NCBI RefSeq assembly: GCF_003347515.1
Contig: NZ_QEII01000274.1
Coordinates: 53,749-117,748, forward strand
Length of the DNA: 64,000 nucleotides
Reading direction: 5' to 3'
Source: Rhodoferax ferrireducens
GTDB lineage: Bacteria; Pseudomonadota; Gammaproteobacteria; Burkholderiales; Burkholderiaceae_C
In this document: positions 34,660 to 46,585 of the stretch, piece by piece
Position numbering within the stretch: the stretch's first letter is position 1
Layout of the letters: every line of letters starts with the position of its first letter
The notes under the pieces: generated by a model
The model's input: the letters and a program-made list of their open reading frames with translations, nothing else
The model's database searches: none
Told to the model about the DNA's origin: nothing
Translations under genes and position numbers: made by a program

Positions 34660-35675
34660 AACTCACGTCCTTTACGATCAATATTGCGGGCGGCGACACC
34701 CGCTATCTCAACGCCGAGGGCGACAACTTGCTGCGCGCGGGCTTGCGTGCCGGTATCGGCCTGCCTTACGAATGCAGCGCGGGCGGCTGTGGCTCCTGCA
34801 AGTTCGACGTCCTGAGCGGTGAGGTGGAAGAGATGTGGCCCGATGCGCCCGGTTTGAGCGCGAAAGACCGTGTCCGGGGTCGCCGCCTGGCCTGTCAGTG
34901 CCGACCGCTGTCGGATTGCGAAATCAAGATCCGCCCAGGCCCCGAGTATTTGTCGGCAACCGCCCCCGCGCGCTTCAAGACCCAGTACCTCGGCAGCCGC
35001 CAGGTCACCGTTGACATCCGTGAGTTCATGTTTCGGGCCGAGCAGCCGGCGCAATTTGTGCCCGGCCAATATGCCTTGCTTGATCTGCCCGGGGTCGGAC
35101 AACTGCGTGCCTACTCGATGTCGAACCAGCCGAACGAAGCCGGCGACTGGCACTTCATGGTGCGCCAAGTGCCCAATGGACGGGTCAGTACCCTGATGTT
35201 TGATGCCTTGCAGCCAGGCGACAGCGTTGAGATTGACGGCCCTCTCGGTCTGGCCCAGTTGCGCGCGGAGTCACCGCGCGATGTGGTGTGCATTGCGGGC
35301 GGCTCCGGCCTGGCGCCGATGCTGTCGATCGTGAACGCCGTCGCCATGCAGCCTGCGCTGAACGAGCGTGCCATCTGGCTCTTTTACGGCGGCCGCAGCC
35401 CGGCCGATATCCCCACCTTTGCCGATTGGCTGCACAAGCCGGACCGCGTCCAGGTCACAGCCGCGGTATCGGCTGCGGCGCTGGCAGAAAGCGATGGCTG
35501 GCAGGGCGAGCGTGGCTTCGTCCATGAGCTGCTGGGCCGCAGTCTGAGTGGCGATCTCGCCGCCCATGAATACTACCTGGCAGGACCGCCGCCGATGATT
35601 GAAGTCGTGGTCCGGATGCTGATGATCGAGCACCGGGTGCCGGCCCAACAAATACATTACGACCGATTTTTTTGA
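34656..35675 (+). CDS. cmtAa: p-Cumate dioxygenase reductase (2Fe-2S, FAD, NADH)
   Basis: This 339-residue reductase starts with a plant-type [2Fe-2S] domain, with ligands Cys40, Cys45, Cys48 and a distal Cys in RLACQC. A FAD domain (RAYSMSNQ) and an NAD domain (CIAGGSGLAPMLSIV, then YLAGPPPMIE) follow. It takes electrons from NADH to the Rieske ferredoxin encoded next. ATG 34656 overlaps the cmtD stop and has AGGAG upstream. A longer frame opening at 34131 only reflects a shadow of cmtD. Confidence 0.9.
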   Translation: MKLTSFTINIAGGDTRYLNAEGDNLLRAGLRAGIGLPYECSAGGCGSCKFDVLSGEVEEMWPDAPGLSAKDRVRGRRLACQCRPLSDCEIKIRPGPEYLSATAPARFKTQYLGSRQVTVDIREFMFRAEQPAQFVPGQYALLDLPGVGQLRAYSMSNQPNEAGDWHFMVRQVPNGRVSTLMFDALQPGDSVEIDGPLGLAQLRAESPRDVVCIAGGSGLAPMLSIVNAVAMQPALNERAIWLFYGGRSPADIPTFADWLHKPDRVQVTAAVSAAALAESDGWQGERGFVHELLGRSLSGDLAAHEYYLAGPPPMIEVVVRMLMIEHRVPAQQIHYDRFF

Positions 35676-35690
35676 GGAGGTTCGAGAATC

Positions 35691-36041
35691 ATGGAGCAGA
35701 AAGACGTCACACTTTTAGCCGGCGAGCTGCGGCTGTGCCGCGTGGATGCCGTCGAGGACGGCGAGGCACTTCGGGTCGAGGTCGAGGGCCGGATGCCGTT
35801 GGCGGTCTATCACGTGGATGGGGAGTTCTATGTCACCGATGACACCTGCTCGCACGGAAACGCCTCGCTGTCCGAAGGCACGGTTGAAAACGGCCAGGTC
35901 GAATGCCCCTGGCACGTCGGGCGCTTCTGTCTGAAGACCGGGAGCGCACTCACTTTTCCGGCCGTAACCCCTATCCGCGCCTACAGGACCATCGTCAAGG
36001 ATGGCGCAGTTTTCATTCATCCAGAGGACAGCAGTTCATGA
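35691..36041 (+). CDS. cmtAd: Rieske ferredoxin of p-cumate dioxygenase
   Basis: This 116-residue Rieske protein has the cluster ligands in TCSHGNASL and ECPWHVGRF. It shuttles single electrons from CmtAa to the oxygenase large subunit. AGGAGG is a strong ribosome site, and its stop overlaps the next start (ATGA), so translation of the hydratase is coupled. Confidence 0.92.
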   Translation: MEQKDVTLLAGELRLCRVDAVEDGEALRVEVEGRMPLAVYHVDGEFYVTDDTCSHGNASLSEGTVENGQVECPWHVGRFCLKTGSALTFPAVTPIRAYRTIVKDGAVFIHPEDSSS

Positions 36042-36829
36042 ACAATTTTCCAAGCGACGCGGTGCAACAGGCCGCGCTGGCGCTACGTCAAGCGCGCGCT
36101 GACCGCGCCCCGATTGCCCCCGTCTCCATCAGCTACGGCATCCAGGGTCTCGAAGCGGCCTACGCGGTGGCGGAAATCAACACCCGTGCCCAGATCGAGG
36201 CCGGGCGCCGCATGGTGGGCAAGAAAGTGGGCCTCACTTCCAAGGCGGTGCAACTGCAGCTCGGCGTCGATCAGCCCGATTTTGGCATTCTGTTCGACGA
36301 CATGGAGTGTCTAAACGGGCAGGATGTGCCGACTTCGCGCCTGATGCAACCCAAGGTCGAAGCCGAAGTGGCCTTCGTGGTCGGCCGCGATCTCAGCGGC
36401 ATCACTCCGAGCTGGGCCGAATTCATTGCCTGCATCGCCTATGCACTGCCGGCCCTCGAAATCGTGGACAGCGCCATTGCCGATTGGAAGATCAGCCTGG
36501 TGGACACCGTGGCGGACAACGCGTCTTGTGGTCTTTATGTGCTGGGCGACCAGCCGGTCGCACTGGGCAGCGTCGCTCTGGGTGATCTGGGCATGCAGAT
36601 GAGCAAGAACGGGCAGGTCGTCTCGATCGGTACCGGCGCTGCTTGTCTTGGTCATCCGCTGCGCGCCGCCTACTGGCTGGCACGCACCATGGCCGAGCGC
36701 GGCCAGGGGCTGCGGGCCGGTGAAATCATCCTCTCGGGCGCCCTCGGCCCGATGGTGCCGGTGCTCGCCGGCGACCTGGTTCACGCCCAGATCGGCGCTC
36801 TTGGTTCCGTTAGCTGCCGCATGGCGTGA
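36038..36829 (+). CDS. cmtF: 2-Hydroxypenta-2,4-dienoate hydratase
   Basis: This 263-residue member of the fumarylacetoacetase-like hydratase family (DmpE/MhpD type) has [23 protein letters not shown] near the N-terminus and the acidic metal ligands in KVEAEVAFV. It hydrates the dienoate from cmtE to 4-hydroxy-2-oxovalerate. The start is ATG 36038, overlapping the ferredoxin stop. A longer frame beginning at 35903 overlaps the ferredoxin and is rejected. Confidence 0.92.
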   Translation: MNNFPSDAVQQAALALRQARADRAPIAPVSISYGIQGLEAAYAVAEINTRAQIEAGRRMVGKKVGLTSKAVQLQLGVDQPDFGILFDDMECLNGQDVPTSRLMQPKVEAEVAFVVGRDLSGITPSWAEFIACIAYALPALEIVDSAIADWKISLVDTVADNASCGLYVLGDQPVALGSVALGDLGMQMSKNGQVVSIGTGAACLGHPLRAAYWLARTMAERGQGLRAGEIILSGALGPMVPVLAGDLVHAQIGALGSVSCRMA

Positions 36830-36840
36830 AGGAGGTGAAC

Positions 36841-37791
36841 ATGACACGCAAACTCAAGGCCGCCATCATTGGCAGCGGCAATATCGGCACGGATTTGATG
36901 ATCAAAATCATGCGCCACGGAAATCACATCGAGATGGCGGCCATGGTCGGCATAGATCCCGCCTCCGACGGCCTGGCGCGTGCTGCTCGCCTGGGCGTGG
37001 CCATCACCCATGACGGTGTGGAGGGCCTGGCGCAGTTGCCGGTCTTCGCTGACATTGACATCGTGTTCGACGCCACCAGTGCCGCTGCCCACGTCAAGAA
37101 CGATGCGTTTTTGCGCCGCCTCAAACCCGCCATCCGACTGGTGGACCTGACGCCGGCGGCCATCGGTCCGTACTGCATTCCGGTGGTGAATGGCGAGGCG
37201 CACCTGGATGCGCTGAACGTCAATATGGTCACCTGCGGTGGCCAGGCCACCATTCCGATGGTGGCCGCCGTCAGCCGGGTGGCCAAAGTGCACTATGGCG
37301 AAATTGTGGCCAGCATCTCCAGCAAGAGCGCGGGTCCGGGGACGCGTGCCAATATCGATGAATTCACCGAAACCACCTCGAAGGCCATTGAGGTGGTGGG
37401 TGGCGCCGCCAAGGGCAAGGCCATCATTGTGCTGAACCCGGCCGAGCCGCCGCTGATCATGCGCGACACGGTGTACACGCTCAGCGAGTTTGTCGATGAA
37501 GACGCGATTGCGGAATCGGTCGCGCGCATGGCCGCCGCCGTACAGGAATATGTGCCAGGCTACCGGCTCAAGCAGCAAGTGCAGTTTGACCGCATCGAAG
37601 CCAGCCAGCCGATCAATATTCCCGGTGTCGGCCCGCGCATGAGCGGCCTGAAGACCTCCATTTTCCTGGAAGTCGAAGGCGCGGCGCACTACTTGCCCGC
37701 CTATGCCGGCAACCTCGACATCATGACCAGCGCTGCATTGCGCACGGCTGAGCGCATCGCTGAAAAGCTGCTGGCGATCCCAAGCGTTTAG
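36841..37791 (+). CDS. Acylating acetaldehyde dehydrogenase (DmpF/MhpF type)
   Basis: This 316-residue protein has the NAD motif [10 protein letters not shown] and the catalytic Cys in [11 protein letters not shown]. It converts acetaldehyde from the aldolase directly to acetyl-CoA with CoA and NAD+. It normally forms a channelling complex with the aldolase encoded next. AAGGAGG precedes the ATG. I do not give a cmt letter because I am not certain which of G or H belongs to this step. Confidence 0.94.
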   Translation: MTRKLKAAIIGSGNIGTDLMIKIMRHGNHIEMAAMVGIDPASDGLARAARLGVAITHDGVEGLAQLPVFADIDIVFDATSAAAHVKNDAFLRRLKPAIRLVDLTPAAIGPYCIPVVNGEAHLDALNVNMVTCGGQATIPMVAAVSRVAKVHYGEIVASISSKSAGPGTRANIDEFTETTSKAIEVVGGAAKGKAIIVLNPAEPPLIMRDTVYTLSEFVDEDAIAESVARMAAAVQEYVPGYRLKQQVQFDRIEASQPINIPGVGPRMSGLKTSIFLEVEGAAHYLPAYAGNLDIMTSAALRTAERIAEKLLAIPSV

Positions 37792-37806
37792 GCCCAGGAG
37801 AATTAC

Positions 37807-38865
37807 GTGAACAAAGAAAAAATCTATATCTCGGACGTCACCTTGCGCGACGGCAGCCATGCCATCCGCCATCAGTACAGCGTCGCGCAGGCGATGCAGA
37901 TCGCCCGCGCCCTGGATGAGGCCAAGGTCGATTCCATCGAAGTGGCCCATGGCGATGGCTTGCAGGGGGGGAGCTTCAACTATGGTTTCGGCGCCCACAG
38001 CGATGTGGAGTGGATCGAGGCGGTGGCCAGCGTGGTCAAGCACGCCAAGATCGCGACCCTGCTGCTGCCCGGCATTGGCACCGTGCACGATCTGCGTGCC
38101 GCCTACGACGCCGGTGCCCGCATCGTTCGCGTGGCAACGCACTGCACCGAGGCCGACATCTCCCGGCAGCACATCGAATATGCGCGCCACCTGGGCATGG
38201 AGGCGGTCGGCTTCCTGATGATGAGCCATATGCAGACGCCGCAAGGCCTGGCCGAGCAGGCCAAACTGATGGAAAGCTACGGCGCCACCTGCTGCTACGT
38301 GGTGGACTCCGGCGGCGCACTCAGCATGAACGACGTGCGCGACCGCTTTCGCGCCTTCAAGGCCGTGCTCAAGCCCGAAACGCAGACCGGCATGCATGCC
38401 CACCACAACCTGAGCCTGGGTGTGGCCAACAGCATCGTGGCGGTAGAAGAGGGGTGCGACCGGGTCGATGCCAGCCTGGCCGGCATGGGGGCGGGCGCCG
38501 GTAACGCACCGCTGGAGGTGTTCATCGCAGCGGCCGGGCGACTTGGCTGGGACCATGGCTGCGACCTGTACAAGCTGATGGACGCGGCGGACGATATCGT
38601 GCGCCCGCTGCAGGACCGGCCGGTGCGCGTAGACCGTGAGACGCTGGCGCTCGGCTATGCCGGTGTTTATTCCAGCTTCTTGCGGCACGCGGAAGTGGCG
38701 GCCAAGAAGTATGGCCTCAAGACCGTGGACATCCTGGTCGAATTGGGTCGTCGGCGCATGGTGGGTGGACAGGAGGACATGATCGTGGACATCGCCCTGG
38801 ACTTGCTCAAGACCGCCGAGCACCAGCGCATTCACGCCCAGCCGGTGATGAGCGAGGCGGCATGA
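37807..38865 (+). CDS. 4-Hydroxy-2-oxovalerate aldolase (DmpG/MhpE type)
   Basis: This 352-residue HMG-CoA-lyase-like TIM barrel has [14 protein letters not shown] at the N-terminus and the metal-binding HAHHNLSLG, followed by [16 protein letters not shown]. It splits 4-hydroxy-2-oxovalerate to pyruvate and acetaldehyde. Translation starts at GTG 37807 with AGGAG upstream. The C-terminal tail after about residue 285 is the part that docks to the dehydrogenase. Confidence 0.94.
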   Translation: MNKEKIYISDVTLRDGSHAIRHQYSVAQAMQIARALDEAKVDSIEVAHGDGLQGGSFNYGFGAHSDVEWIEAVASVVKHAKIATLLLPGIGTVHDLRAAYDAGARIVRVATHCTEADISRQHIEYARHLGMEAVGFLMMSHMQTPQGLAEQAKLMESYGATCCYVVDSGGALSMNDVRDRFRAFKAVLKPETQTGMHAHHNLSLGVANSIVAVEEGCDRVDASLAGMGAGAGNAPLEVFIAAAGRLGWDHGCDLYKLMDAADDIVRPLQDRPVRVDRETLALGYAGVYSSFLRHAEVAAKKYGLKTVDILVELGRRRMVGGQEDMIVDIALDLLKTAEHQRIHAQPVMSEAA

Positions 38866-38934
38866 ATGCCAACCCGCCATTAGCGACGTGGCCACCCGTA
38901 GCGAGATAGCCCCCGTCCATACACACATCTTCAA

Positions 38935-40671
<1,737 letters not shown>

Positions 40672-40859
40672 CTGACCCACACGCTTCAAGTTGCGAATTT
40701 CAATCCCTGCGAAAATTCTAAGCCTGTCGCTGAACTCAGGCTGGATTGATTGATCTTTCTAAAGTAGTTCCGTCTTGACTATCAGCCGCAGCGGATGCAC
40801 CATGAACAGGTGTTATCGATGCTGAAACTTTTGGTTGGCTGCGTGAATCCGCCCGTACC

Positions 40860-42554
40860 CTACATCCCCGCGTAGTTCGGTCCACCCCCGCCCTCGGGCG
40901 TGACCCAGACGATGTTCTGGGTCGGGTCCTTGATGTCGCAGGTCTTGCAATGCACGCAGTTCTGCGCGTTGATCTGCAGGCGATCCGTGTTGTCTTCGTT
41001 CTTGACAAACTCGTAGACCCCGGTCGGGCAATAACGCGCTTCCGGGCCGGCGTATTTCGCCAGATTGATCGCTACCGGAATCGAGGCGTCCTTGAGCGTC
41101 AGATGCGCCGGCTGCTGTTCTTCGTGGTTGGTGTTGCTGATGAACACGCTGCTGAGCCGGTCAAAGGTGAGCTTGCCGTCCGGTTTCGGGTAGGCGATCG
41201 GCTGGCATTCGGCGGCTGGCTTCAGGTAAGCGTGGTCCGGCTTGTCGCGCCGCAACGTCCAGGGCACGTTGCCTTTCAGGACGTACTGCTCCACGCCGGT
41301 CATCAAGGTGCCCACGGTCAGGCCTTTTTTGAACCAGGCCTTGAAGTTGCGTGATTTGTTGAGTTCGGTGTAGAGCCAGCTTTTTTCGAAGGCCTGCGGG
41401 TAGGCGCTCAATTCGTCATGTTGACGTCCGCCGATGACCGCTTCATACGCTGCCTCGGCCGCCAGCATGCCGGTCTTGATGGCGGTGTGGCTGCCCTTGA
41501 TGCGGCTCACGTTCAGATAGCCGGCGTCGCAGCCGACCAGGGCACCACCGGGGAACACGGTTTTTGGCAGGGACAGCAGGCCGCCGGCGGTGATGGCGCG
41601 GGCGCCGTAACCCAGGCGTTTGGCGGGTTTGAGGCCCTGCTCCTGGCCTTCAAAATAATAGCGGATATTGGGATGGGTTTTCCAGCGCTGGAACTCTTCA
41701 AACGGGCTCAGGTAAGGGTTGGCGTAATCCAGCCCGGTGATGAAACCCAGGGCCACCTTGTTGTCTTCCATGTGGTACAGAAACGAGCCGCCATAGGTGC
41801 TGCTGTCCATCGGCCAGCCGGCGGTGTGCATAACAAAACCGGGCTGATGGCGGGCCGGGTCGATCTCCCACAACTCCTTGATGCCCAGGCCATAGGTCTG
41901 CGGGTCTTTGCCCTCGTCGAGCTGGTACTTGGCAATAATCTGTTTGCCCAGATGGCCGCGCGCGCCTTCGGCAAAGATGGTGTATTTGCCGTGCAGCTCC
42001 ATGCCGATCTGGAAGTTCTCGCCCGGCTCGCCGTCCTTGCCGACGCCGAGGTTGCCGGTGGCGACGCCCTTGACGGATTCGTCATCGTTGTAGAGCACTT
42101 CAGCGGCGGCGAAGCCGGGGAAGATTTCCACGCCCAGGTTTTCAGCCTGCTGCGCCATCCAGCGCGTCACCGCGCCCAGGCTGACGATGTAATTGCCGTG
42201 GTTGTGGAAACATTCGGGCAGAAAAAACTTGGGTGTACGAAAACCGGTTTTTTCACCGAGAAACACCATGGCGTCGTCGGTCACTGGCTGGTTCAAGGGT
42301 GCACCCATGGCCTTCCAGTCGGGAAACAGCTCGTTCATGGCAATAGGGTCCATGATGGCGCCCGAGAGAATGTGGGCGCCCGGCTCGGAGCCTTTTTCCA
42401 GCACCACGACCGAGACATCGGTACCTTTTTCAGCCGCCAGTTGTTTGAGGCGGATGGCGGTGGCCAGGCCGCCCGGGCCGCCACCGACGACGACCACGTC
42501 GTATTCCATCGCTTCACGGGGGCCGAACTGGGCCAAGATTTCCTGGTTGGTCAT
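40860..42554 (-). CDS. Electron-transfer-flavoprotein:ubiquinone oxidoreductase (ETF-QO)
   Basis: This 564-residue membrane-associated flavoprotein has FAD motif VVVVGGGPGGLATAIRLKQ near residue 20 and GAHILSGAIMD. The C-terminal [4Fe-4S] region has RYCPTGVYEF, then NCVHCKTCDIKDPTQNIVWVTPEGGGGPNY. It passes electrons from acyl-CoA dehydrogenases via ETF to ubiquinone. Placement next to the isobutyryl/butyryl-CoA genes fits, although every Burkholderiales genome needs one. ETF subunits are not in the window. Confidence 0.95.
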   Translation of the reverse strand: MTNQEILAQFGPREAMEYDVVVVGGGPGGLATAIRLKQLAAEKGTDVSVVVLEKGSEPGAHILSGAIMDPIAMNELFPDWKAMGAPLNQPVTDDAMVFLGEKTGFRTPKFFLPECFHNHGNYIVSLGAVTRWMAQQAENLGVEIFPGFAAAEVLYNDDESVKGVATGNLGVGKDGEPGENFQIGMELHGKYTIFAEGARGHLGKQIIAKYQLDEGKDPQTYGLGIKELWEIDPARHQPGFVMHTAGWPMDSSTYGGSFLYHMEDNKVALGFITGLDYANPYLSPFEEFQRWKTHPNIRYYFEGQEQGLKPAKRLGYGARAITAGGLLSLPKTVFPGGALVGCDAGYLNVSRIKGSHTAIKTGMLAAEAAYEAVIGGRQHDELSAYPQAFEKSWLYTELNKSRNFKAWFKKGLTVGTLMTGVEQYVLKGNVPWTLRRDKPDHAYLKPAAECQPIAYPKPDGKLTFDRLSSVFISNTNHEEQQPAHLTLKDASIPVAINLAKYAGPEARYCPTGVYEFVKNEDNTDRLQINAQNCVHCKTCDIKDPTQNIVWVTPEGGGGPNYAGM

Positions 42555-42871
42555 GGTGTGTCTTATATGGATGCCTCCCGGATAGCAAGAAGAATTTGTG
42601 TCGTTCTGCGAAGAAGTCGGCTGCGTCCTTACATCCGGCCTTGATTGCGTGGTCCGCCTGGTTTCCCCGACTCGCCCGCTGGCCCCGATGCATATCCGCT
42701 GACAAGCGCCTCATCTCCTGGAGCGGACTGTTGATGTCCGACACACCATGCAGGTTTAGCTTGTCCCGGTCTGACCTGTTTCACATCACTTCACTCTTAC
42801 TGCCTCACTACCCTACAAAGACTGGCCATATCCTTTCGTTTGGGTTGGTTGATGAATGGGCTCTCTTGCTG
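42555..42871. other. 317-base spacer, nothing recognised
   Basis: This stretch lies between ETF-QO and the IS110 transposase. It should hold the ETF-QO promoter and one end of the insertion sequence. I see no gene, hairpin or repeat I can support. Confidence 0.4.
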
Positions 42872-43947
42872 TCATGCCGCTTGCGGCCTGACGCTTTGAA
42901 AGCCCCGTTGGAAATCCTGCTGTTTGGCCGTTACCGCCCAAATCGTTCTGGCCATCTTGGCCGCCTGCGCCACGATCACCACATTGGCCGGGCGACGCTG
43001 CTTGATTTGATCAAGCCATGCGCCCGGCTCCTTGGCGTGGGTCAGCACACTTCGGGCGCCGTGAATCAGCAAGGTGCGCAAGTAGGTGTCGCCGCGCTTG
43101 GAGATGCCCCCAGTCGCACTTTGCCGCCGCTGCCGGTTTGCGTTGGCACCAGCCCCAGCCAGGCGCAGAACTCCCGGCCCGACTTGAAGGCGCTGGCCTC
43201 TCCCATGGTGGCAATGGCCGCTGTCGCCGTGAGCAGGCCCACGCCAGGGATCTGATTGATGCGCTGCATTTGCGGGTCTGTCTTGAGCTGCAGTGCCAGT
43301 CGCTTCTCTATGGCCTGCATGTCTTGGCTCAACGCCTTGATGCGCGCCACTTGCTCGTGCAAGCTATCCTTGACCATTTGTGGCAACTGTGCGCAAAGGT
43401 CCTCCAGCGCTTGTTCCACCTCTTTGAATAATGCCTTGCGCCCCTTGGCAAAGGTGGCACCGAATTCGTACAGCAGCCCGCGCAGTGCGTTGGTCTGCAT
43501 GGTGCGCATCTTCATCAGGAGTTCGCGCTGGCGGTGCAGCGTCAGTGTGGCTTGCTGAGCCGCCGTTTTGATGCCCACAAACTTGACGCCGGGCTGTTGT
43601 ACGGCCAGCCAGATGGCTCGCGCGTCAGTCGCATCGGTCTTGTTGCCTGAGACGAACGGACGGACGGCCTTGGCGTGCAGCAGGCGCACGCTGTGGCCCA
43701 GCGCCGTGAGTTCGCGTGCCCAGTGGTGCGCGCCACCACAGGCCTCCATGGCGATCAGGCAAGTCGGCTTGTTCACAAAGTGCGCCAGCACACGGGCGTG
43801 CTTGATCTGCATGTTGACTATTTCTCCCGTCCCCATGTCCACCGTGTGCATCTGAAACACGTGTTTGGCTATGTCCAGGCCAACAACTTGTTGCCCGTTC
43901 ATGGTGCCGATGATTTGTCCGGCGTTCATTCCTGTATTACGATTCAT
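42872..43947 (-). pseudogene. IS110-family transposase, frameshifted
   Basis: The N-terminal DEDD catalytic part (GLDIAKHVFQ, LIAMEACGG, KTDATDARA) and the C-terminal serine region (GLVPTQTGSGGKVRLG) are intact to about residue 280. The remaining 70 residues (MRTLLIHGARSVLTHAKEPG and so on) continue in another frame. The break is at a run of five C (43107-43111). One more base would restore GGISKRGDTYLRT. It is either a real one-base deletion or a homopolymer error. The start is ATG 43947 (MNRNTGMNAG), with AGGA eight bases before. Confidence 0.85.
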
Positions 43948-44030
43948 GGCGGATCCTCTATGGTGTTTGTGAAGACCGTGGTCTATCACGCCTTGGGCAC
44001 TTTGATGCCGTATCCATCAGAGGATCCGCC
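43948..44030. repeat. 12-base inverted repeat at the 5' end of the IS110 transposase
   Basis: GGCGGATCCTCT (43948-43959) and AGAGGATCCGCC (44019-44030) are exact inverted copies 59 bases apart. The inner arm covers the ribosome-binding site of the transposase. The repeat may mark a mobile-element end or form an mRNA hairpin that limits transposase translation. Confidence 0.6.
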
Positions 44031-44177
44031 TCGATTACTCGGGCTTTTCTTCCTGATAGACGGCTGTTCATCTCAGCGCTCCAGTTTCCTGCCCCGTAAG
44101 GAGGGAGGCATCCATAGCATCTCGTTTGAGCTTGTTGCTTTTCTTGAATCATGCGAATGGACGGTGGCGCCTCTAAA

Positions 44178-45602
44178 TCATTCGATCGCCTTGCCCATGT
44201 CTTCCACGACTTTCTTGGCATCACCGAACACCATCATGGTCTTGTCCAGGTAGAACAGCTCGTTGTCGAGACCGGCGTAACCGGCAGCCATGGAGCGCTT
44301 GTTGACGATGATGGTCTTGGCCTTGTAGGCCTCCAGAATCGGCATGCCGTAGATGGCACTGCCCTTCACATGCGCGGCCGGATTGACCACATCGTTGGCG
44401 CCCAGGATGATGGCCACATCGACCTGGCCGAACTCGCCGTTGATGTCTTCCATCTCGAACACCTGGTCGTAGGGCACCTCGGCCTCGGCCAGCAACACGT
44501 TCATGTGGCCCGGCATGCGACCGGCCACCGGGTGGATCGCGTACTTGACGGTGATGCCCTTGTCGGTGAGCTTCTGCGCCAGCTCCTTGACCGCATGCTG
44601 GGCCCGCGCCACCGCCAGGCCGTAGCCGGGCACGATCACCACCGTCTCGGCATTGCCCAGCACAAAAGCGGCATCGTCGGCGCTGCCGCTCTTCACCGCG
44701 CGCTGCACCGCCGCGCCGGCGACTGCCGTGCTGGCCTCGCCGCCGAAGCCGCCCAGGATCACATTGAAGAAGGAGCGGTTCATGGCCTTGCACATGATGT
44801 AGCTCAGGATCGCGCCGGAGGAGCCGACCAAGGAGCCGGCCACGATCAGCATGGCGTTGTTCAGGCTGAAGCCAATGCCGGCGGCGGCCCAGCCGGAGTA
44901 GCTGTTCAGCATGCTGACGACCACCGGCATGTCGGCGCCGCCGATCGGGATGATGATCAGCACGCCCATGACGAAGGCCAGCAGCGTGGCCACGGCAAAG
45001 TAAGTGGGCTCACCGGTGAAGGTGAACAGCAGCACCGCGCCCAGCATCAGCAGTCCCAGCACCAGGTTAATCTGGTGCTGGCCGGCGAACTGCACCGGCG
45101 CGCCCTGGAACAGGCGGAACTTGTAGCGCCCGGACAGCTTGCCAAAGGCAATCACCGAGCCGCTGAAGGTGATGGCGCCAATCGCCGCGCCCAGCGCCAG
45201 CTCGAGCCGGTTGCCAGCCGGAATCGCCGCCCCCTTGGCGACGATGCCGAAGGCCCAGGGCTCGACCACGGCGGCGATGGCGATGAACACCGCGGCCAGG
45301 CCGATCATGCTGTGGAAGAAGGCCACCAACTCGGGCATTTGCGTCATCTCCACGGTCCTGGCGCGGTAAGCACCGTAGCCGCCGCCGAGCACCAGGCCGA
45401 GCAGCACCCAGGCCATGCCGGCCAGATGGCCGTCGGCCAGCTTGAGGATCAGCGCGGCGGTGGTGACTATCGCCACCGCCATGCCGATCATGCCAAACAG
45501 GTTGCCGCGGATCGAGGTGGTGGGGTGGCTCAAGCCCTTGAGCGCCTGGATGAAGCAGACGCTGGCGAAGAGATACAGCAGGGTGACGAGGTTCAAACTC
45601 AT
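44178..45602 (-). CDS. pntB: NAD(P) transhydrogenase beta subunit PntB
   Basis: This 474-residue membrane protein has about nine helices (LGLVLGGGYGAYRARTVEM and others), then the C-terminal NADP-binding domain with VVIVPGYGLAVARAQH and the conserved HPVAGRMPGHMNVLLAEA. The enzyme uses the proton gradient to make NADPH from NADH. The start overlaps the pntA2 stop (ATGA). The gene for the NAD-binding part (pntA1) is not in this window. Confidence 0.95.
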   Translation of the reverse strand: MSLNLVTLLYLFASVCFIQALKGLSHPTTSIRGNLFGMIGMAVAIVTTAALILKLADGHLAGMAWVLLGLVLGGGYGAYRARTVEMTQMPELVAFFHSMIGLAAVFIAIAAVVEPWAFGIVAKGAAIPAGNRLELALGAAIGAITFSGSVIAFGKLSGRYKFRLFQGAPVQFAGQHQINLVLGLLMLGAVLLFTFTGEPTYFAVATLLAFVMGVLIIIPIGGADMPVVVSMLNSYSGWAAAGIGFSLNNAMLIVAGSLVGSSGAILSYIMCKAMNRSFFNVILGGFGGEASTAVAGAAVQRAVKSGSADDAAFVLGNAETVVIVPGYGLAVARAQHAVKELAQKLTDKGITVKYAIHPVAGRMPGHMNVLLAEAEVPYDQVFEMEDINGEFGQVDVAIILGANDVVNPAAHVKGSAIYGMPILEAYKAKTIIVNKRSMAAGYAGLDNELFYLDKTMMVFGDAKKVVEDMGKAIE

Positions 45603-45919
45603 TGGGCACCTTCCTTGACAGCCACTTTTTTATCCTTCTTCTTGAACATTTCCAGCATGCGCCGGGTGACCATGAAGCCGCCGAACACATTGACGGCGGC
45701 CAGGGCCACCGCCAGCACGCCCATGCTCTTGCCCAGGGTGGTCTCGGTCAGCGCGGCGGCCAGCATGGCGCCGACGATGACGATGGCCGAGATGGCGTTG
45801 GTCACGGCCATCAAGGGCGTGTGCAGGGCCGGCGTGACGGTCCACACGACGTGGTAACCCACGTAAATGGCCAGCACGAAGATGATCAGGTTGGTGATCG
45901 TGGGGGACAAAATATCCAT
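45599..45919 (-). CDS. pntA2: NAD(P) transhydrogenase alpha subunit part 2 (PntA2, membrane part)
   Basis: This 106-residue three-helix protein matches the PntA C-terminal membrane segment of split-type transhydrogenases (ALHTPLMAVTNAISAIVIVGAM is the hallmark). The start at ATG 45919 has GGAGAAG upstream. The reading frame continues upstream without a stop to an ATG at 46006, giving a possible 29-residue extension MSLSSMLRTPCGTD... whose first five residues equal or nearly equal those of the protein at 49939. No pntA1 precedes it, which is abnormal for this operon. Confidence 0.88.
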   Translation of the reverse strand: MDILSPTITNLIIFVLAIYVGYHVVWTVTPALHTPLMAVTNAISAIVIVGAMLAAALTETTLGKSMGVLAVALAAVNVFGGFMVTRRMLEMFKKKDKKVAVKEGAQ

Positions 45920-46001
45920 ACTTATCTTCTCCAGTTGGGAACAGCGCTTGGCGCGAGGGCTGCGGTCGGTCCCGCAGGGGGTGCGAAGCATGCTAGAGAG
46001 T

Positions 46002-46320
46002 GACATCGGGGGGATCTTTTGACAGAGAAATGGGAAAACGATTGTTGTGTGATTTGCATTAATGCAGCTGGACTTGGGGTAGGAGTCGAACAGGCACGGC
46101 AACGAACTCAGTGCCTGTGCGTTATGCGCCAGCCCCGACCGCGCAATTTATGTCGGGTGCTGGGCGCAATGCAACTCTCGGAGCCTGTCCTTGGCACGCT
46201 ACTGGTGCCGCCATTTTTTACCTGAAATGCTAGTTCGTGGCGCCAACAATTGGGAGAGACTCTTGCAACAATGCGGGGTGCCGCCGCCAAGTTTACGGGG
46301 GAGTTATTTGTGAGTTCACT
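46002..46320. repeat. Duplicated upstream region, copy A
   Basis: From the MSLSS start codons at 46006 rightward, about 300 bases match the region upstream of the gene at 49939 (50724-50840, continued at 53492-53700). Shared landmarks include GACAGAGAAATGGGAAAACG, CAGCTGGACTTGGGGTAGG, AGGCAACGAACTCA-like and CCCCGAC...CAATTTA, then GCCAACAA and TTGCAACAA. Identity decays to the right. Copy A is uninterrupted. The rest of 46321-46585 holds AT-rich DNA and probably the promoter of the gene at 46586. Confidence 0.75.
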
Positions 46321-46585
46321 TTTCTAGGTGGAATGCTAAAACCACCAGTTACGATCAACAATAGGAGTATATACTTATCTATATGGTATGCATGATTACT
46401 ATTTGCAATGGTTGCGTAGTACGGATAATTACTTGTTGCAGGGATGAATACGTTCTGCTTTTGTTGCACTTGACGCAATGACCCGCAAGCTGTCTTTTGT
46501 TTTTCCGAACAAGTTGACTTCACGCGCAATACTGAAAGTAGCGGTGGTGCTCCATCGCGTATGAAAACACAGAGACGAGAAATAG

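Noticed and set aside
41418..42644. Open frame of 408 codons antisense to ETF-QO
   Set aside because: The ETF-QO frame has all family motifs; the antisense frame has none.
44151..45857. Open frame of 568 codons antisense to pntB/pntA2
   Set aside because: Asp/His/Gly/Gln-rich shadow of the transhydrogenase genes, without any domain.
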